Shown piece by piece: positions 1 through 8,895 of a stretch of DNA of 64,000 nt (position 1 is the stretch's first letter; each line of letters begins with the position of its first letter). This DNA comes from Streptomyces atroolivaceus. GTDB taxonomy: Bacteria; Actinomycetota; Actinomycetes; Streptomycetales; Streptomycetaceae. A program made the translations under genes and the position numbers. The notes under the pieces were generated by a model. That model made no database searches. It was not told the DNA's origin and worked only from the letters and a program-made list of their open reading frames with translations. The stretch spans positions 1-64,000 of the forward strand of contig NZ_JNXG01000006.1 of NCBI RefSeq assembly GCF_000717025.1. The letters are read 5' to 3'.

Positions 1-56
1 CGCTGGAACAACTCCCACAACTCGTCCGGCACCAGCCGCTCAACGATCCCCACCAT
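1..56 (-). pseudogene. IS5-type transposase, N-terminal end only
   Basis: Reading leftwards from an ATG at 56, the sequence encodes MVGIVERLVPDELWELFQR and then leaves the window. This opening (V-P-D-E-L-W followed by a hydrophobic turn) is the usual start of Streptomyces IS5-family transposases. Only 18 residues are visible, so it cannot be told whether the gene is complete outside the window. No terminal repeat can be assigned with confidence in the 70 bases that follow. Confidence 0.55.
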
Positions 57-129
57 GACTCACAGAATACCTAGTCGCCCAAATGAGATGACTTCTAAGC
101 AGGCAGGCGCCCCTAGCAGGGGTGCCTGC

Positions 130-551
130 TCAGCCCAGCAGTCTGGTCTGCGGTCGGCAGACCTCGCACGTTTCGATGTCCGGCTGCGCGAGTGCGACCA
201 TCGCGTCTTCCTGGGAGATGAGCCCGATTTGGTCCGGGTAGGTGGCGCACCCTCCACGGTGCAGCAGCGCCACCGATGACGAGCGCTGCGGCTGGATCTT
301 CCACGACATCTCCGCCCGCGCCCTCTCCCGCCGCTCCCGCTCTTGTGCTTCCTGGATCTCGATTTCGCGGATGTGGCGTTCGGTCTGTCCGACCTGCCAG
401 CGCAGGAATCGCCGATCACACCCGCGCCCGCGATGACCGCGGCCAGGGCGAGCAGGCCCCATAAACGGGTCGAGCTGGAACTGCGCGGATCCCTATCGAT
501 GAACAGGGTCCCGGTCATCCGCCTGACGTCGGCGGCGTCCACCCGTGCCAT
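130..551 (-). pseudogene. DUF6233-type small protein, frameshifted
   Basis: A strong ribosome site (GAAGGAGGA) precedes an ATG at 551. The first ~50 residues include a hydrophobic stretch (WGLLALAAVIAGAGVIG). At about position 400 the homologous part moves to another frame and continues as a charged helix (QTERHIREIEIQEAQERERR) and a C-terminal block ending CEVCRPQTRLLG at 130. That tail, with a conserved Cys-x-x-Cys and a preceding GGCAT block, matches the DUF6233 family common in streptomycetes. One missing base explains the break. Function is unknown. The gene is probably dead unless the indel is a sequencing error. Confidence 0.5.
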
Positions 552-608
552 GTCCCGTCCTCCTTCGTCGTCGGGTGTGCGCTTTCCGGTCCGGTCCCCA
601 CGGTCCGG

Positions 609-1829
609 TCACCACGTCTCGGATTCTGTCGCGGTCTCCGTCGGGTCCTTCACCCGGCCGGAGCCGCCCGCCGCCCGCAACCGCATCGCGAACAGCGGCA
701 GCACGAGCACGGAGATCATCGCGGCGCCCACCAGGGCGGCGGCGGCGTCCGACCCGATGAGCTTCTGGTCGACCCCGATGGTGGTGATCGCCACGACGAG
801 AGGCAGACATGTGGAGGCGAAAAGGGCCAGGGCGGTACGGTCGGCCCGCACGAAGTCGCGCGGTGCGAACAGGTACCCCGGCCCGCCGCGCACCACCAGG
901 AAGAGCAGCAGGAAGACGGGCACCAGCCGCAGCGCTCCGAGGTCGTGCAGGAGGGCGTGCAGGTCGAACTCGATGCCGGTGACCACGTAGAACAGCGGCA
1001 CGAGGAAGCCGAAGTCCAGGGACTCCACCCTTCCGAGGACTTCGTCGCTACTCCCGGGCGCCGCGCGCTTGAGGACGAGGCGGGTGAGCACCCCGGCGGC
1101 GAAGGCGCCGAGCAGCACGTCGAGGCCGAACACCTCGGCCAGCCCCAGCATGCAGGCCAGCAGCAGCATCACGAAGCGGACCGCGAACTGGCCGCTGCTG
1201 TGCAGGGTCCGCTCGGTGAGCTGCGCGAACCAGGGCGGCCTCGGGCGCATCGCCCAGAAGACCGCCGCGGCCGTGATCAGCCCGAACGCGATCAGCAGTG
1301 CGGCCGACTCGGCCGGCCGGCGTCCGCTGAGCAGCAACGCCACGGCGACCACCGGGCCGAACTCGCCGACCGCGCCGAACGCCGACATCACCGTGCCGAA
1401 GCGACCCTGCAGTTGACCACTATCCTTGAGCATCGGCAGGACGGTCCCCAGCGCCGTACTGGTCAACGCGGTCCCGATGACGAAGGCCTCGAACACGTCG
1501 CCGCCGCTGATCAGGAAGGCGAACCCGATGCCGACGGCGAGGGAGACAGGCCAGGCCCATAGGGAACGGCGCAGGGTGTCGCCGCGGACCGCCGCGAACT
1601 CGATCTCGTACCCGGCCAAGAAGATGAGCATCGACAGCCCCAGGTCGGCGAGCGTGTCGACGACCTCGTCGGGATGCGCCCAGCCGAGGACGTCCGGACC
1701 GATGAGGATGCCAAGGATGATCTCGAAGATGACCAGGGGGACGCGGAGACGGCGGCCGGTGGCGTGCACGAGGAGGGGCGCCAGGACGGCAGCTGCCATG
1801 ATCAGGACGAGGGTCCCCGCATGGGTCAT
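609..1829 (-). CDS. Cation/proton antiporter, CPA2 (KefB-like) family
   Basis: This 406-residue integral membrane protein has about twelve hydrophobic segments and the CPA2 signature near residues 35-80 (LGILIGPDVLGW, then the LGLSMLIFLAGYEIEF helix with acidic residues in the membrane). The family exchanges Na+ or K+ for protons in cell pH and salt homeostasis. It lacks the C-terminal TrkA/RCK nucleotide-binding domain of full KefB, so it belongs with the short NapA/GerN-like antiporters. The ATG at 1829 has no strong ribosome site. It stands alone between a broken DUF6233 gene and an IS remnant. Ion specificity cannot be read from the sequence. Confidence 0.85.
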   Translation of the reverse strand: MTHAGTLVLIMAAAVLAPLLVHATGRRLRVPLVIFEIILGILIGPDVLGWAHPDEVVDTLADLGLSMLIFLAGYEIEFAAVRGDTLRRSLWAWPVSLAVGIGFAFLISGGDVFEAFVIGTALTSTALGTVLPMLKDSGQLQGRFGTVMSAFGAVGEFGPVVAVALLLSGRRPAESAALLIAFGLITAAAVFWAMRPRPPWFAQLTERTLHSSGQFAVRFVMLLLACMLGLAEVFGLDVLLGAFAAGVLTRLVLKRAAPGSSDEVLGRVESLDFGFLVPLFYVVTGIEFDLHALLHDLGALRLVPVFLLLFLVVRGGPGYLFAPRDFVRADRTALALFASTCLPLVVAITTIGVDQKLIGSDAAAALVGAAMISVLVLPLFAMRLRAAGGSGRVKDPTETATESETW

Positions 1830-2285
1830 GAGCGGACGCCATCGCGCATCCGCGAGGCGGCGGCAACCTCGGCGCGCCCGGTGCCGCCGTCACAGGGCTT
1901 GGGGTGACGAAGACCTCGCGCGTCCGCACCCGGGAGCCGCGTCGGCGCCGCCCCGTCGCGGCCGGTGACCAGCCTTCGTACGGAATTCGCCCGCGTATTC
2001 TCCGGCATCGGCATCTCCCCTCGCGGCGGCCCGGCCGTGGCGCGAGGACGCACACGGCCACCCGCCACCTTTCCCTCGGCCGGGTGGTGGAGCCACCGGG
2101 CCTAGCCCGTCGGAGGCATGGGTGCCCGGACCCGTGCCGGCCCGCGCGGGCGCGGTGCGAGCGGGTGAGATCCTCTCGAATACTGAGCGCTTTTGCAGCA
2201 ACCCCATCGCCGCCCTCATGCGTCGTGGCCCTCGGCGCGCACAGCCGCGTTCTCCGTGTTGGCGGCCGAGCAATCCGCAACGACC
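1830..2285. other. Intergenic stretch with no supported gene
   Basis: Open frames cross this segment on both strands, but none has a ribosome site, a recognisable family or streptomycete-like codon use. It probably holds the antiporter promoter plus sequence left by the insertion that cut the ISAzo13 transposase. Confidence 0.5.
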
Positions 2286-3379
2286 GGGGCGCCGGCCAGC
2301 CGGTCATCAGCGTGGACACCAAGAAGAAGGAACTCGTCGGCGACTTCAAGAACAGCGGCCGCCAGTGGCGTCCCGTCGGCGAGCCTGTCCCGGTCAGCGT
2401 CCACGATTTCGCCGACCCGCAGCTGGGCAAAGCCGTCCCCTACGGGATCTACGATCTGACCGCGAACACCGACTGGGTCAACGTCGGCACCGATCACGAC
2501 ACCGCCGCGTTCGCCGTGGAATCGATCCGCCGCTGGTGGCACGGCCAGGGCCAGGCTGCCTACCCGCGGGCGACACGCCTGCTGATCACGGCCGACGCCG
2601 GCGGATCCAACGGCTACCGCACCCGGGCCTGGAAGCTCGAACTCGCCCGGCTCGCAGCTGAAACCGGGCTGACGATCGCCGTGTGTCACCTACCGCCAGG
2701 CACATCGAAGTGGAACAAGATCGAGCACCGGCTCTTCTCGCACATCACCATGAACTGGAGCGGCCGACCGCTGACCAGCCACGAAGTCATCGTGCAGTCG
2801 ATCGCCGCGATCACCACCCGCACCGGACTACGTGTGAGAGCCGAACTCGACACCAACACCTACCGGACCGGAGTCCGCATCAAAGACGCGGAGATGGCCG
2901 CCCTGCCGCTGACCCGGCACGCATTCCACGGCGACTGGAACTATGCCCTGCACCCCCACCCATCACCCGTAATTTTGGCGGCCCGGGCCCCGCAGACGCC
3001 GGATCCGGAGTGGGACCAGGCCCTGCTCTCCGATCCAGCACTGACCGGGATGACCCGCCAGCACCTGAACGACCTCACCGAAACCCTGGCCGTCGACGGG
3101 GATATCCGGCGCGGTCGGCCGCCTCGGCTGGGCTTCGCCGACCAGGTCCTGGCCACCGTGCTCCACCTGCGGGCCGCCCTGGCCGCGGAACCCCTCGCCG
3201 TCCTGTTCGGCACCAGCCGCACCGCTATGCACCGCACCCTCCTGAAGAACCGGCGACTGCTCGCGGCACACGGCATCACCATCCCACCGGCGACAGCCCC
3301 ACCCACGACCCTCGCCGCCCTTCAGGACCGGGTCCAGACACTGACCCCTGAGGACAACAAGATCAAAACAACGTGTTAA
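2286..3379 (+). pseudogene. ISAzo13-family transposase, 5'-truncated
   Basis: From the block GQPVISVDTKKKELVGDFKN onward the reading frame matches the DDE core of ISAzo13 transposases. It contains ITADAGGSNGYR, CHLPPGTSKWNKIEHRLF and WSGRPLTSHEV, with the acidic catalytic positions kept. A C-terminal winged-helix-like extension follows (LGFADQVLATVLHLRAALA), as in actinobacterial members. The N-terminal ~150 residues are missing. The frame runs upstream to about 1904 only by chance, through sequence with no family similarity. The stop is at 3377-3379. A truncated transposase cannot move the element. No terminal inverted repeats were found. Confidence 0.75.
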
Positions 3380-3709
3380 TGATCTGCAATCCCTTAGTTC
3401 AGAGAAGGCGCTTTCCAGCTGGATTCCGCGTGGCACCACGGTTGGGAAACGGTCGCCGCTCTCATCGCGACCACCAAGGCGACCACCCAGTGACCAGCCG
3501 CTCCCCTACCCGCCTGGCCCGCGTTCCCTCCGGGACCGGCATGGCCGCGCCCTCCAGCAGGTGCACGACGACTTCACCCCCGAGGGCACCGAACCCACCC
3601 CCGCCACCTACTTCACTCCCCCGGCCCCAGCCTGCCGCCGACGGGCTGCCTGATCAATCAGCCGACGCCGGTACAACCGACCCGCATCAACCAGTAGAAG
3701 GAACTCCCC
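3380..3709. other. Intergenic stretch with weak coding-like scraps
   Basis: Two short frames look like protein remnants. One ends at about 3493 (WHHGWETVAALIATTKATTQ) and the other near 3655 (VHDDFTPEGTEPTPATYF). Neither has a start, and no family is recognised. They may be the tail ends of plasmid or phage-type genes upstream of the operon that starts at 3710. Confidence 0.3.
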
Positions 3710-4468
3710 ATGCCACACCAGTCGTTACACACCCCTGAGCAGCAGCTCGTCGCCGCGAAGCGAGGCCTTGGCCTGCCGGTCGTGGTCGCGATCTGCGGCT
3801 CCACCCGCTTCATGGAGCAGATGGTCGAAGCTGACCTGGAGGAGACCGCCGCCAAACGGATCGTGGTCAAGCCGGGCTGCGACCTGAAGAAGCCGCACCT
3901 GCTGTGGGCGGACCCTGACCGGGCCGAGCGCCTCAAGGAGGACCTGGACGAGCTGCACCGGGCGAAGATCCGCCTGGCTGATGAGGTCCTGGTCGTCGGT
4001 GACTACATCGGGGATTCCACCCGTTCCGAGATCCGCTACGCCCGGGCCCTCGGACTGTGGGTCCGGTTCACCCACCCGGAGGTCGACCCGGATCCCGTGA
4101 CCTTGCCCGAGTCCACATACGAACTGCGCACCGTCGGCTCCACCGCCACGATCCCCCTGCCGTCGGTCGTGCCGGCACCCGGTCTGCACGTCTACGAACT
4201 GCCGGAACACCTGCGCGAGGAAGGGGACGGCGTCGCGAACCCGTGGCGGCTGGGACACCACTCCGGCCTCGCCCTCGCCGCCTTCCCGTGCAAGGAAGAC
4301 GCGCTGCGCGGCACCCGTGAGATCGCCGACCTGACCGACTGGACGCGCAGCGCCGAAGACATCAGGACCGATCCGTCCTTCGACGTGGAGGATTACGCCG
4401 ACTCCCTGACGGGGCGCACCAACGCCCTGCTCGTGTCGGCGTCGATGGACCGGAGGGAGCCGGCATGA
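3710..4468 (+). CDS. Nucleoside 2-deoxyribosyltransferase-like (DUF4406-type) protein
   Basis: The 252-residue protein begins with a Rossmann-like strand and loop (VVVAICGSTRFMEQM, residues 23-37) and has ADEVLVVGDYIGDSTRSEI near residue 90. This is the layout of the nucleoside 2-deoxyribosyltransferase/SLOG-like fold found in many actinophage and plasmid genes. The catalytic Glu of true deoxyribosyltransferases cannot be assigned, so enzymatic activity is unproven; nucleotide binding is the safer guess. The ATG has an AAGGA site 8 bases upstream. The C-terminal third is unrelated and probably a small partner domain. Its stop overlaps the next start as ATGA, so the three genes 3710-5147 are likely one translationally coupled operon. 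Confidence 0.6.
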   Translation: MPHQSLHTPEQQLVAAKRGLGLPVVVAICGSTRFMEQMVEADLEETAAKRIVVKPGCDLKKPHLLWADPDRAERLKEDLDELHRAKIRLADEVLVVGDYIGDSTRSEIRYARALGLWVRFTHPEVDPDPVTLPESTYELRTVGSTATIPLPSVVPAPGLHVYELPEHLREEGDGVANPWRLGHHSGLALAAFPCKEDALRGTREIADLTDWTRSAEDIRTDPSFDVEDYADSLTGRTNALLVSASMDRREPA

Positions 4469-4746
4469 CCATCCCGCTGACGGGCACGACGCCGCCTCTC
4501 CCGTCGGACTCGCCCGCGCCCGGGTGGGACGAGGCCGGCTTCCGGTGCGGCCGGTGCGGGGCCGATCGCACTGTCGCCAACGAGGACGACTACCTCAAGG
4601 TGGTCGGTGCGCACCGTGACGCCCACGCAGTGTGGGACCGTCTCAACTCCATCGAGCGCGACGGGATCGCTTCGATCCTGCGCACCGTCCTCTCCGCGCC
4701 GGATCTTGCTGCGGAGCTCCTGGCCCTCGCGGACGGAATCCGATGA
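4465..4746 (+). CDS. Small zinc-ribbon-like hypothetical protein
   Basis: This 93-residue protein has a Cys-x-x-Cys pair (FRCGRCGADRTV, residues 26-37) and two histidines in the following helix (VVGAHRDAHAVW) that could complete a C2H2-type metal site. The C-terminal half is an acidic helix pair. The start ATG overlaps the stop of the upstream gene by ATGA, and the stop overlaps the next gene the same way, showing translational coupling. The family is not recognised. A nucleic-acid or partner-binding role is a guess from the metal site. Confidence 0.6.
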   Translation: MTIPLTGTTPPLPSDSPAPGWDEAGFRCGRCGADRTVANEDDYLKVVGAHRDAHAVWDRLNSIERDGIASILRTVLSAPDLAAELLALADGIR

Positions 4747-5147
4747 GCTACCGCGAGCACACCAGCAAGGAAGGCTGGAGCGACTGGGCGCTCGCCCACC
4801 TGGCCGTCGACATCCGCAGCGGGGCCCGCTACGGCGGCATCCTGGAAGCGGAGGTGGAACCGCGGATGCGGGAGGAGTTCACCGCCGAGGAGGTACGCCG
4901 GATCGACGCGTACCTGGCCGCAAGCCTGCCTGACACCGACCGCCTGGCCGCGATCGAGAACTGCGCGGCGGACGACGACACGAGGTGGCTGGTCGAGCAG
5001 CTCACGATCGCCTGGGACCGGCTGGAGACACTGAGGGACCGGATCGACGACGGCGGCAGCCTGATGAGCAACAGTCATGTCGCCAGCGCCATCGGCTACG
5101 TCCGTCGGACCCGCGAAGCCACCGATGCCGGACCGACGTGCCTCTGA
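4743..5147 (+). CDS. Conserved-looking hypothetical protein, third gene of coupled operon
   Basis: The start is the ATG at 4743 because it overlaps the previous stop (ATGA); longer starts would run through the upstream gene. The 134-residue product is soluble, helical and acidic (EPRMREEFTAEEVRRIDAYL). It has no cysteine motif or membrane segment, and no family is recognised. Its position between a nucleotide-binding-like protein and a broken P-loop ATPase suggests plasmid or phage origin. Confidence 0.6.
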   Translation: MSYREHTSKEGWSDWALAHLAVDIRSGARYGGILEAEVEPRMREEFTAEEVRRIDAYLAASLPDTDRLAAIENCAADDDTRWLVEQLTIAWDRLETLRDRIDDGGSLMSNSHVASAIGYVRRTREATDAGPTCL

Positions 5148-5223
5148 CGCCGTAGGCAAGGGCAGCCCCAGCCGGCTCGGCCGGGGTTGCCCGCTCCCAC
5201 AGAGAGACAGGAAGGTCGACCCG

Positions 5224-5375
5224 ATGAGTTTCCCGCACCTCCCGGCCGGCGCCTTGTGTGTCCTGGTCGGGCCGCCTGGCTGCGGCAAGTCCGCTCTCGC
5301 CGCTCGTTGGCCGGACAGCTGATGTGTGTCTGGACCGATTCCGTGAGCTCGCCACGGACTCCTTCTCTGTCAAGT
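5224..5375 (+). pseudogene. P-loop kinase/ATPase, frameshifted and truncated
   Basis: An AGGAAGG site precedes an ATG at 5224. The product opens with a Walker A loop (VGPPGCGKSALAARW, residues 15-29), but the frame stops at 5322. The neighbouring frame continues the homologous sequence as DVCLDRFRELATDSF, the segment expected after the P-loop in polynucleotide-kinase-like AAA proteins of streptomycete phages and plasmids. Similarity then ends at about 5375. So the gene suffered both a one-base shift and loss of its 3' part. It was probably the fourth member of the 3710-5147 group. Confidence 0.6.
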
Positions 5376-5505
5376 TCAGCGTGTTGAGCCGAACTGGGGC
5401 AGAGGGGTCAGTTGCCTCCGCCCTGAGCCTGCGCGAAAAGCCGCAGCCGCCAAGGGCGCGATACTCCAGTGCGCTTGGCGGCTCCATTGGCCGTATGACC
5501 GGTGG

Positions 5506-6660
5506 TCAGCGGTTGTCGTCGAGTTCTTGGTGCATCTGGGGCTGATCGTCCTGGTCGTGGGTGAGTGCGTACTGCTCGATCTCGTTGAACGCCTTGGAGG
5601 CGACTCCCAGGAGGTCCTTGTAGGGGTTGACGCCGACGGTCCGCTGGGCGGCTCCGCCGAAGAGGCCGCCGGCCGTATTGCTGACGAGGCCGTGGCCCGC
5701 GGCGAGCGGCTCGCCCGCGAGGTCGAGAGGGCTCTTGGGCAAGCCGGCCATGTCGGCGTACTTGTCGGTGAGCGCGACGCGGGTCAGCGCGATGTATGCG
5801 TCACTGGCGCCGGGCTTGAGGAGGTCGCGGTAGAACTTGATGGCCTGAGCGGTCATGAAGACACCGTCGTCGGTCTTCTTCCACTCCGTCTCCCGCTCCT
5901 GGTTCCACAGCCGCTCGGCCTCATCCGCGTCCTTGGGCAACTGCCACTTCTCCGGCGTGCCGAGGTAGTGGTTGACGTAGTGCCAGGCGCACATGAAGCC
6001 ACGGGCGTCGTCGGCGGAGACATCGATGCCGAGGTTCCTCATGCCCTGGAGGATCTGGGTGCTGAAGACGCAGGCGGCGCCGGTGGTGTACTTCTGGGAG
6101 ACCGGCTCGCCCCACTTGTCGTAGTCCCACTGGCCGCTCTGCTTGTGCAGTTGCCTGACCGAGGCGTGCACGAGGCGCACTTTTGTCACGGTGGCGGCCA
6201 GGGTCCCGTCGCGCATGGCGTTCTTGTTGCCCATGTCGATGAACAGGCGGGAGGACTGCGACAGCCTTCGGCCTGGTCCCTCGACACCTCCGAGGCGGCC
6301 GGTGGAGCGCAGGGTGAATGCCCCGGTGGGTGCGAGGTAGGTGCCGATGAGGCCGACGGTGCCCTGCAGCATCGAGGCGGTGCCGTGGTGGTGGCCGAAG
6401 AAGCCCTCGGCGGCCTTGACGTCTGCCTCGCTCCAGTCCGGCGGCGGGGTGGCTGCCTCCCGCAGGAACTGGGCCAGCCGATCGGGAAGCCGCGACATAT
6501 CCGTGTCGGGCTTGAGCGTTCCGATCGTCCGGAACAGGGCGTTGATCCCGTCGACCTCCCTGTTCTTGAGGAGGTCGGTCACCAGCGCGTCAGCCGCAGG
6601 ATCTCCGACCTTGCTCGCGGCTTCCAACTCAGTCGCAACCGTTGCCGATGTCAACGCCAT
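5506..6660 (-). CDS. Oxygenase MpaB family protein (DUF2236)
   Basis: The 384-residue protein carries the family's central block VRLVHASVRQ (161-170, with His165) and the later block FMCAWHYVNHYLG (222-234, with His227 and His231). These are the histidine-rich helices that bind haem b in the related latex-clearing protein. The family includes fungal MpaB and bacterial rubber oxygenase Lcp, which split carbon-carbon double bonds with dioxygen; the substrate here is unknown. No signal peptide is evident, so it is probably cytoplasmic. The ATG at 6660 is followed directly by a helical N-terminus. It is monocistronic, with a long non-coding leader upstream. Confidence 0.75.
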   Translation of the reverse strand: MALTSATVATELEAASKVGDPAADALVTDLLKNREVDGINALFRTIGTLKPDTDMSRLPDRLAQFLREAATPPPDWSEADVKAAEGFFGHHHGTASMLQGTVGLIGTYLAPTGAFTLRSTGRLGGVEGPGRRLSQSSRLFIDMGNKNAMRDGTLAATVTKVRLVHASVRQLHKQSGQWDYDKWGEPVSQKYTTGAACVFSTQILQGMRNLGIDVSADDARGFMCAWHYVNHYLGTPEKWQLPKDADEAERLWNQERETEWKKTDDGVFMTAQAIKFYRDLLKPGASDAYIALTRVALTDKYADMAGLPKSPLDLAGEPLAAGHGLVSNTAGGLFGGAAQRTVGVNPYKDLLGVASKAFNEIEQYALTHDQDDQPQMHQELDDNR

Positions 6661-7221
6661 AGCAATACTCCTCGGTATTCATCCAATTGACCATGCAATG
6701 GGTGACCTGCGCACAGACACGCTCCTCCCAGGGGGCGCCCCGTCGTGCTGCGCGAGAAGACCCTGGATTGCCGCTCTCGCAGAGGGAGGCCCATCGTGCG
6801 GGCTGCTCGATGGGCACGAATGCGAAGGAGGCGTGCGGCAAGATCACATCACTTCGATCTTGCCGCAATCGTCGCCTCGATTTGGTCACCCAATAGGAGT
6901 AAGGGGGCGTGCGCCCCGCGTGAATCAGAGAGTGCGCAGAAACTGTCGTTTCGGTCGGTGGCGTGTTGCGCTGCCCGTGTTTCCAGGCCGCAGCCGGGCG
7001 ACCACCGGCTCTGGGGTCGACGAAGCCCCTTCAGCGGGTGGCATCCATATGTCTTCTTCCAGGCCGCGGTAGCACGGCCCGTACCAGCACTCCGTCCGCC
7101 GTGGAGAGCTCTGAGCCGGACAGCGGTACCGGTCCACCCCGGATAGCTGGCTCTCCTCGATCGGGTGGTCATCTCCCGAAAAAACGGTTTGGCACAAATC
7201 TGGCCCGTCAAGATCGCGCGT
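6661..7221. other. Divergent intergenic region, no gene seen
   Basis: These 560 bases separate the leftward oxygenase gene from the rightward secreted-protein gene and should carry both promoters. No reading frame has a ribosome site or recognisable family, and no clear operator palindrome was found. Confidence 0.5.
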
Positions 7222-7758
7222 ATGACTATCCGTCGCTGGGCCGCTGCCGCGGCCGCCATCATTTCCGTCGCAGTCCTGACAGGGTCCGCTCAAGCCGCAC
7301 CCACCGCCGCCCCCGTCCCCTCCGGGCCTGTTGTCATCACCAATGACGCCCACACCAATTACCTGGTCCCTGACGACACGGTCGGCAACGCTGGCACCTT
7401 CCTGCAGGTCTACTACCGGCACGACCATCCCTTCCCGCGCACATTCCAGTTCGAGCAGGTGAACGGGCGTCCCGGAATCTTCCACTGGAAGAGCGCCCGA
7501 ACCGGGAACTGCGCCGACGCCAGGGCCGGAGAGCCGGGGGGCTCGGTGTACCTGGCCGCGTGCACGACGAACAAGTCCCAATGGTGGATCCTCAGGTCCA
7601 CCGACGAGAGCCCTGCACGGTGGGTTCTGTCGCCCTACCTGAACGAGGACGTTGTCGTCACCGGCCTGTTCGGGGACGACAACTACGCACCGCTGCGTGA
7701 ACTGCCCAACCCCAACTCCCCGACTACTTCGCAGATGTGGCACTTCACCCGGCAGTGA
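7222..7758 (+). CDS. Secreted protein, small beta-rich (lectin-like) hypothetical
   Basis: The start is placed at the ATG encoding MTIRRWAAAAAAIIS because it gives a textbook Sec signal peptide: Arg-Arg, a hydrophobic core, and an AQA-A cleavage site after residue 25. The mature ~153-residue domain has many aromatic residues and two Cys (GNCADARAG, AACTTNKSQWWI). The spacing of CADA, G.SVYL, C...QWW recalls one lobe of a ricin-B-type lectin fold, but the QxW motif is imperfect. It is probably exported and may bind carbohydrate. A strong hairpin follows 22 bases after the stop, so it is monocistronic. Confidence 0.65.
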   Translation: MTIRRWAAAAAAIISVAVLTGSAQAAPTAAPVPSGPVVITNDAHTNYLVPDDTVGNAGTFLQVYYRHDHPFPRTFQFEQVNGRPGIFHWKSARTGNCADARAGEPGGSVYLAACTTNKSQWWILRSTDESPARWVLSPYLNEDVVVTGLFGDDNYAPLRELPNPNSPTTSQMWHFTRQ

Positions 7759-7779
7759 TTGCGTTGTCCTTCGATGCTG

Positions 7780-7830
7780 CTTCCCGCGCAGGGCTCCGCC
7801 CCGCCCTACGGCAGGGCCCTGCGCGGGAAG
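7780..7830. terminator. 15-bp perfect hairpin after secreted-protein gene
   Basis: The arms CTTCCCGCGCAGGGC (7780-7794) and its exact complement (7816-7830) enclose a 21-base loop, 22 bases beyond the stop codon. There is no T-run, as is usual for streptomycete intrinsic terminators. Confidence 0.7.
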
Positions 7831-7910
7831 CCGTTGGCGGAGCGGCACGGTGATCAGCTGCCGGATGTGGGCCGCCGACGGCCCGTGGTAATGGGTCCTG
7901 ACCTCGAAGC

Positions 7911-7951
7911 CTCGTGACGGTCCACCGACAGAGTCGGTGGACCGTCACGAG
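7911..7951. terminator. 19-bp perfect hairpin with 3-base loop
   Basis: The arms CTCGTGACGGTCCACCGAC (7911-7929) and their exact complement (7933-7951) are separated only by AGA. It lies between a rightward gene and the leftward catabolic operon, where it would end transcription from both sides. The length and perfection are unusual, so a cruciform or protein-binding role is also possible. Confidence 0.6.
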
Positions 7952-8014
7952 CTGTGGGCCGAGGCTGCACAGGCGGAGGGCCCGATTGCCGCCCTGAAGT
8001 GGCAAGCCCCTGCG

Positions 8015-8197
8015 TCAGCCGAGGCGGTCCCCCTTCGCCACGTAGCTGAGTCGCAGAAGCGACGAGGCCGCTGTTGCGGCATGCCCGTCGCACGGCCCGG
8101 AAGTTCGGGCAGAGCCGGCCTGGTCGCAGACACGCAGGTCGGTGCCGTACTGGTCGACGAGGTCGGCGGTGGGAACGGGGGTGAGGGGTTCGGACAT
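8015..8197 (-). pseudogene. RraA/HMG-aldolase family protein, 5' fragment
   Basis: A good ribosome site (GAAGGAG) precedes the ATG at 8197. The first 26 residues (PLTPVPTADLVDQYGTDLRV, then CDQ) match the start of RraA-like proteins, which include 4-hydroxy-4-methyl-2-oxoglutarate aldolases and oxaloacetate decarboxylases. After CDQ the similarity ends abruptly and a short unrelated tail runs to 8015, so the catalytic GxxR-D part is gone. It sits 50 bases downstream of the tetronate genes on the same strand and would have been the last gene of that operon. Confidence 0.65.
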
Positions 8198-8247
8198 CGG
8201 GGGTTCTCCTTCGCTGAGGGCTGCTGCGCTCGCTCTCTATCCGGCCG

Positions 8248-8895
8248 TCAGGGGGATGTGGGTGCGAGCGCAGCAGCCTGTTCGGGGGTGAGGGGACGGG
8301 GGGTGTGTCCCCTCAGGAGCAGGTGGAGTTTGGCGGTCTCTTCCAGTTCCTCTATGGCATCGGCTGCCTGTTCCAGGGTTGCGCCGGCGATGACGGGGCC
8401 GTGGTTGGCGAGGAGGACGGCGTGGTGGGTGCGGGCCGTCTGCTCGGCGAGGGGTTCCAGGGCGTTGTCGCCGGGGGCGTGGTAAGGCAGCAGTGGCAGA
8501 GTGCCGACGCGCATGGCGTAGTAGGCGGTGAGCGGGGGGAGGGCGTCAGCCGGGTTCACGTCGTCCAGGCAGGAGACTGCGGCGGCGTGGGTGGAGTGCA
8601 GGTGCACGACCGCGTGGGCGCCTGGCCGGGCCCGGTAGAAGGCAGCGTGCAGGAACGCCTCCTTGGTGGGCCGGGGGCCGTCGAGGTGGCGGCCGCTCAG
8701 GTCGGTGCGGGACAGCTGGGCTTCCTCGACGGTACCGAGACTGGACCCGGTGGAGGTGAGAAGGAGGCTGCCATCAGAAAGGCGGACGGAGAGATTGCCG
8801 GTCGATCCGTGAGTCAGACCCCGCATGAACAGGGAGCGGGCGGTGCGCACGATCAGCGCGCGAGCTGCTGACTCGTCAGCGTGCGTGGCGGTCAC
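8248..8895 (-). CDS. otnC: Class II aldolase, 3-oxo-tetronate 4-phosphate decarboxylase-like
   Basis: This 215-residue class II aldolase/adducin-type protein has the zinc ligands of the family: Glu79, His98 and His100 (VVHLH) and His165 (ANHGPV), with the phosphate-binding GNLSVR loop at residues 33-38. OtnC proteins decarboxylate 3-oxo-tetronate 4-phosphate to dihydroxyacetone phosphate in threonate/erythronate breakdown. The GTG start overlaps the stop of the kinase gene (GTGA), and the kinase-aldolase pair is diagnostic of the four-carbon acid-sugar pathway. L-fuculose-phosphate aldolase-like activity is the main alternative, but the neighbouring kinase argues against it. Confidence 0.75.
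   Translation of the reverse strand: MTATHADESAARALIVRTARSLFMRGLTHGSTGNLSVRLSDGSLLLTSTGSSLGTVEEAQLSRTDLSGRHLDGPRPTKEAFLHAAFYRARPGAHAVVHLHSTHAAAVSCLDDVNPADALPPLTAYYAMRVGTLPLLPYHAPGDNALEPLAEQTARTHHAVLLANHGPVIAGATLEQAADAIEELEETAKLHLLLRGHTPRPLTPEQAAALAPTSP

Noticed and set aside
1904..2285. N-terminal extension of the ISAzo13 reading frame
   Set aside because: The open frame runs to 1904, but the first ~130 codons do not resemble any transposase and have poor codon use. The fusion is accidental.
5527..6690. 387-residue plus-strand open frame opposite the MpaB-family gene
   Set aside because: It is exactly antisense to a recognisable oxygenase and has no family features of its own.
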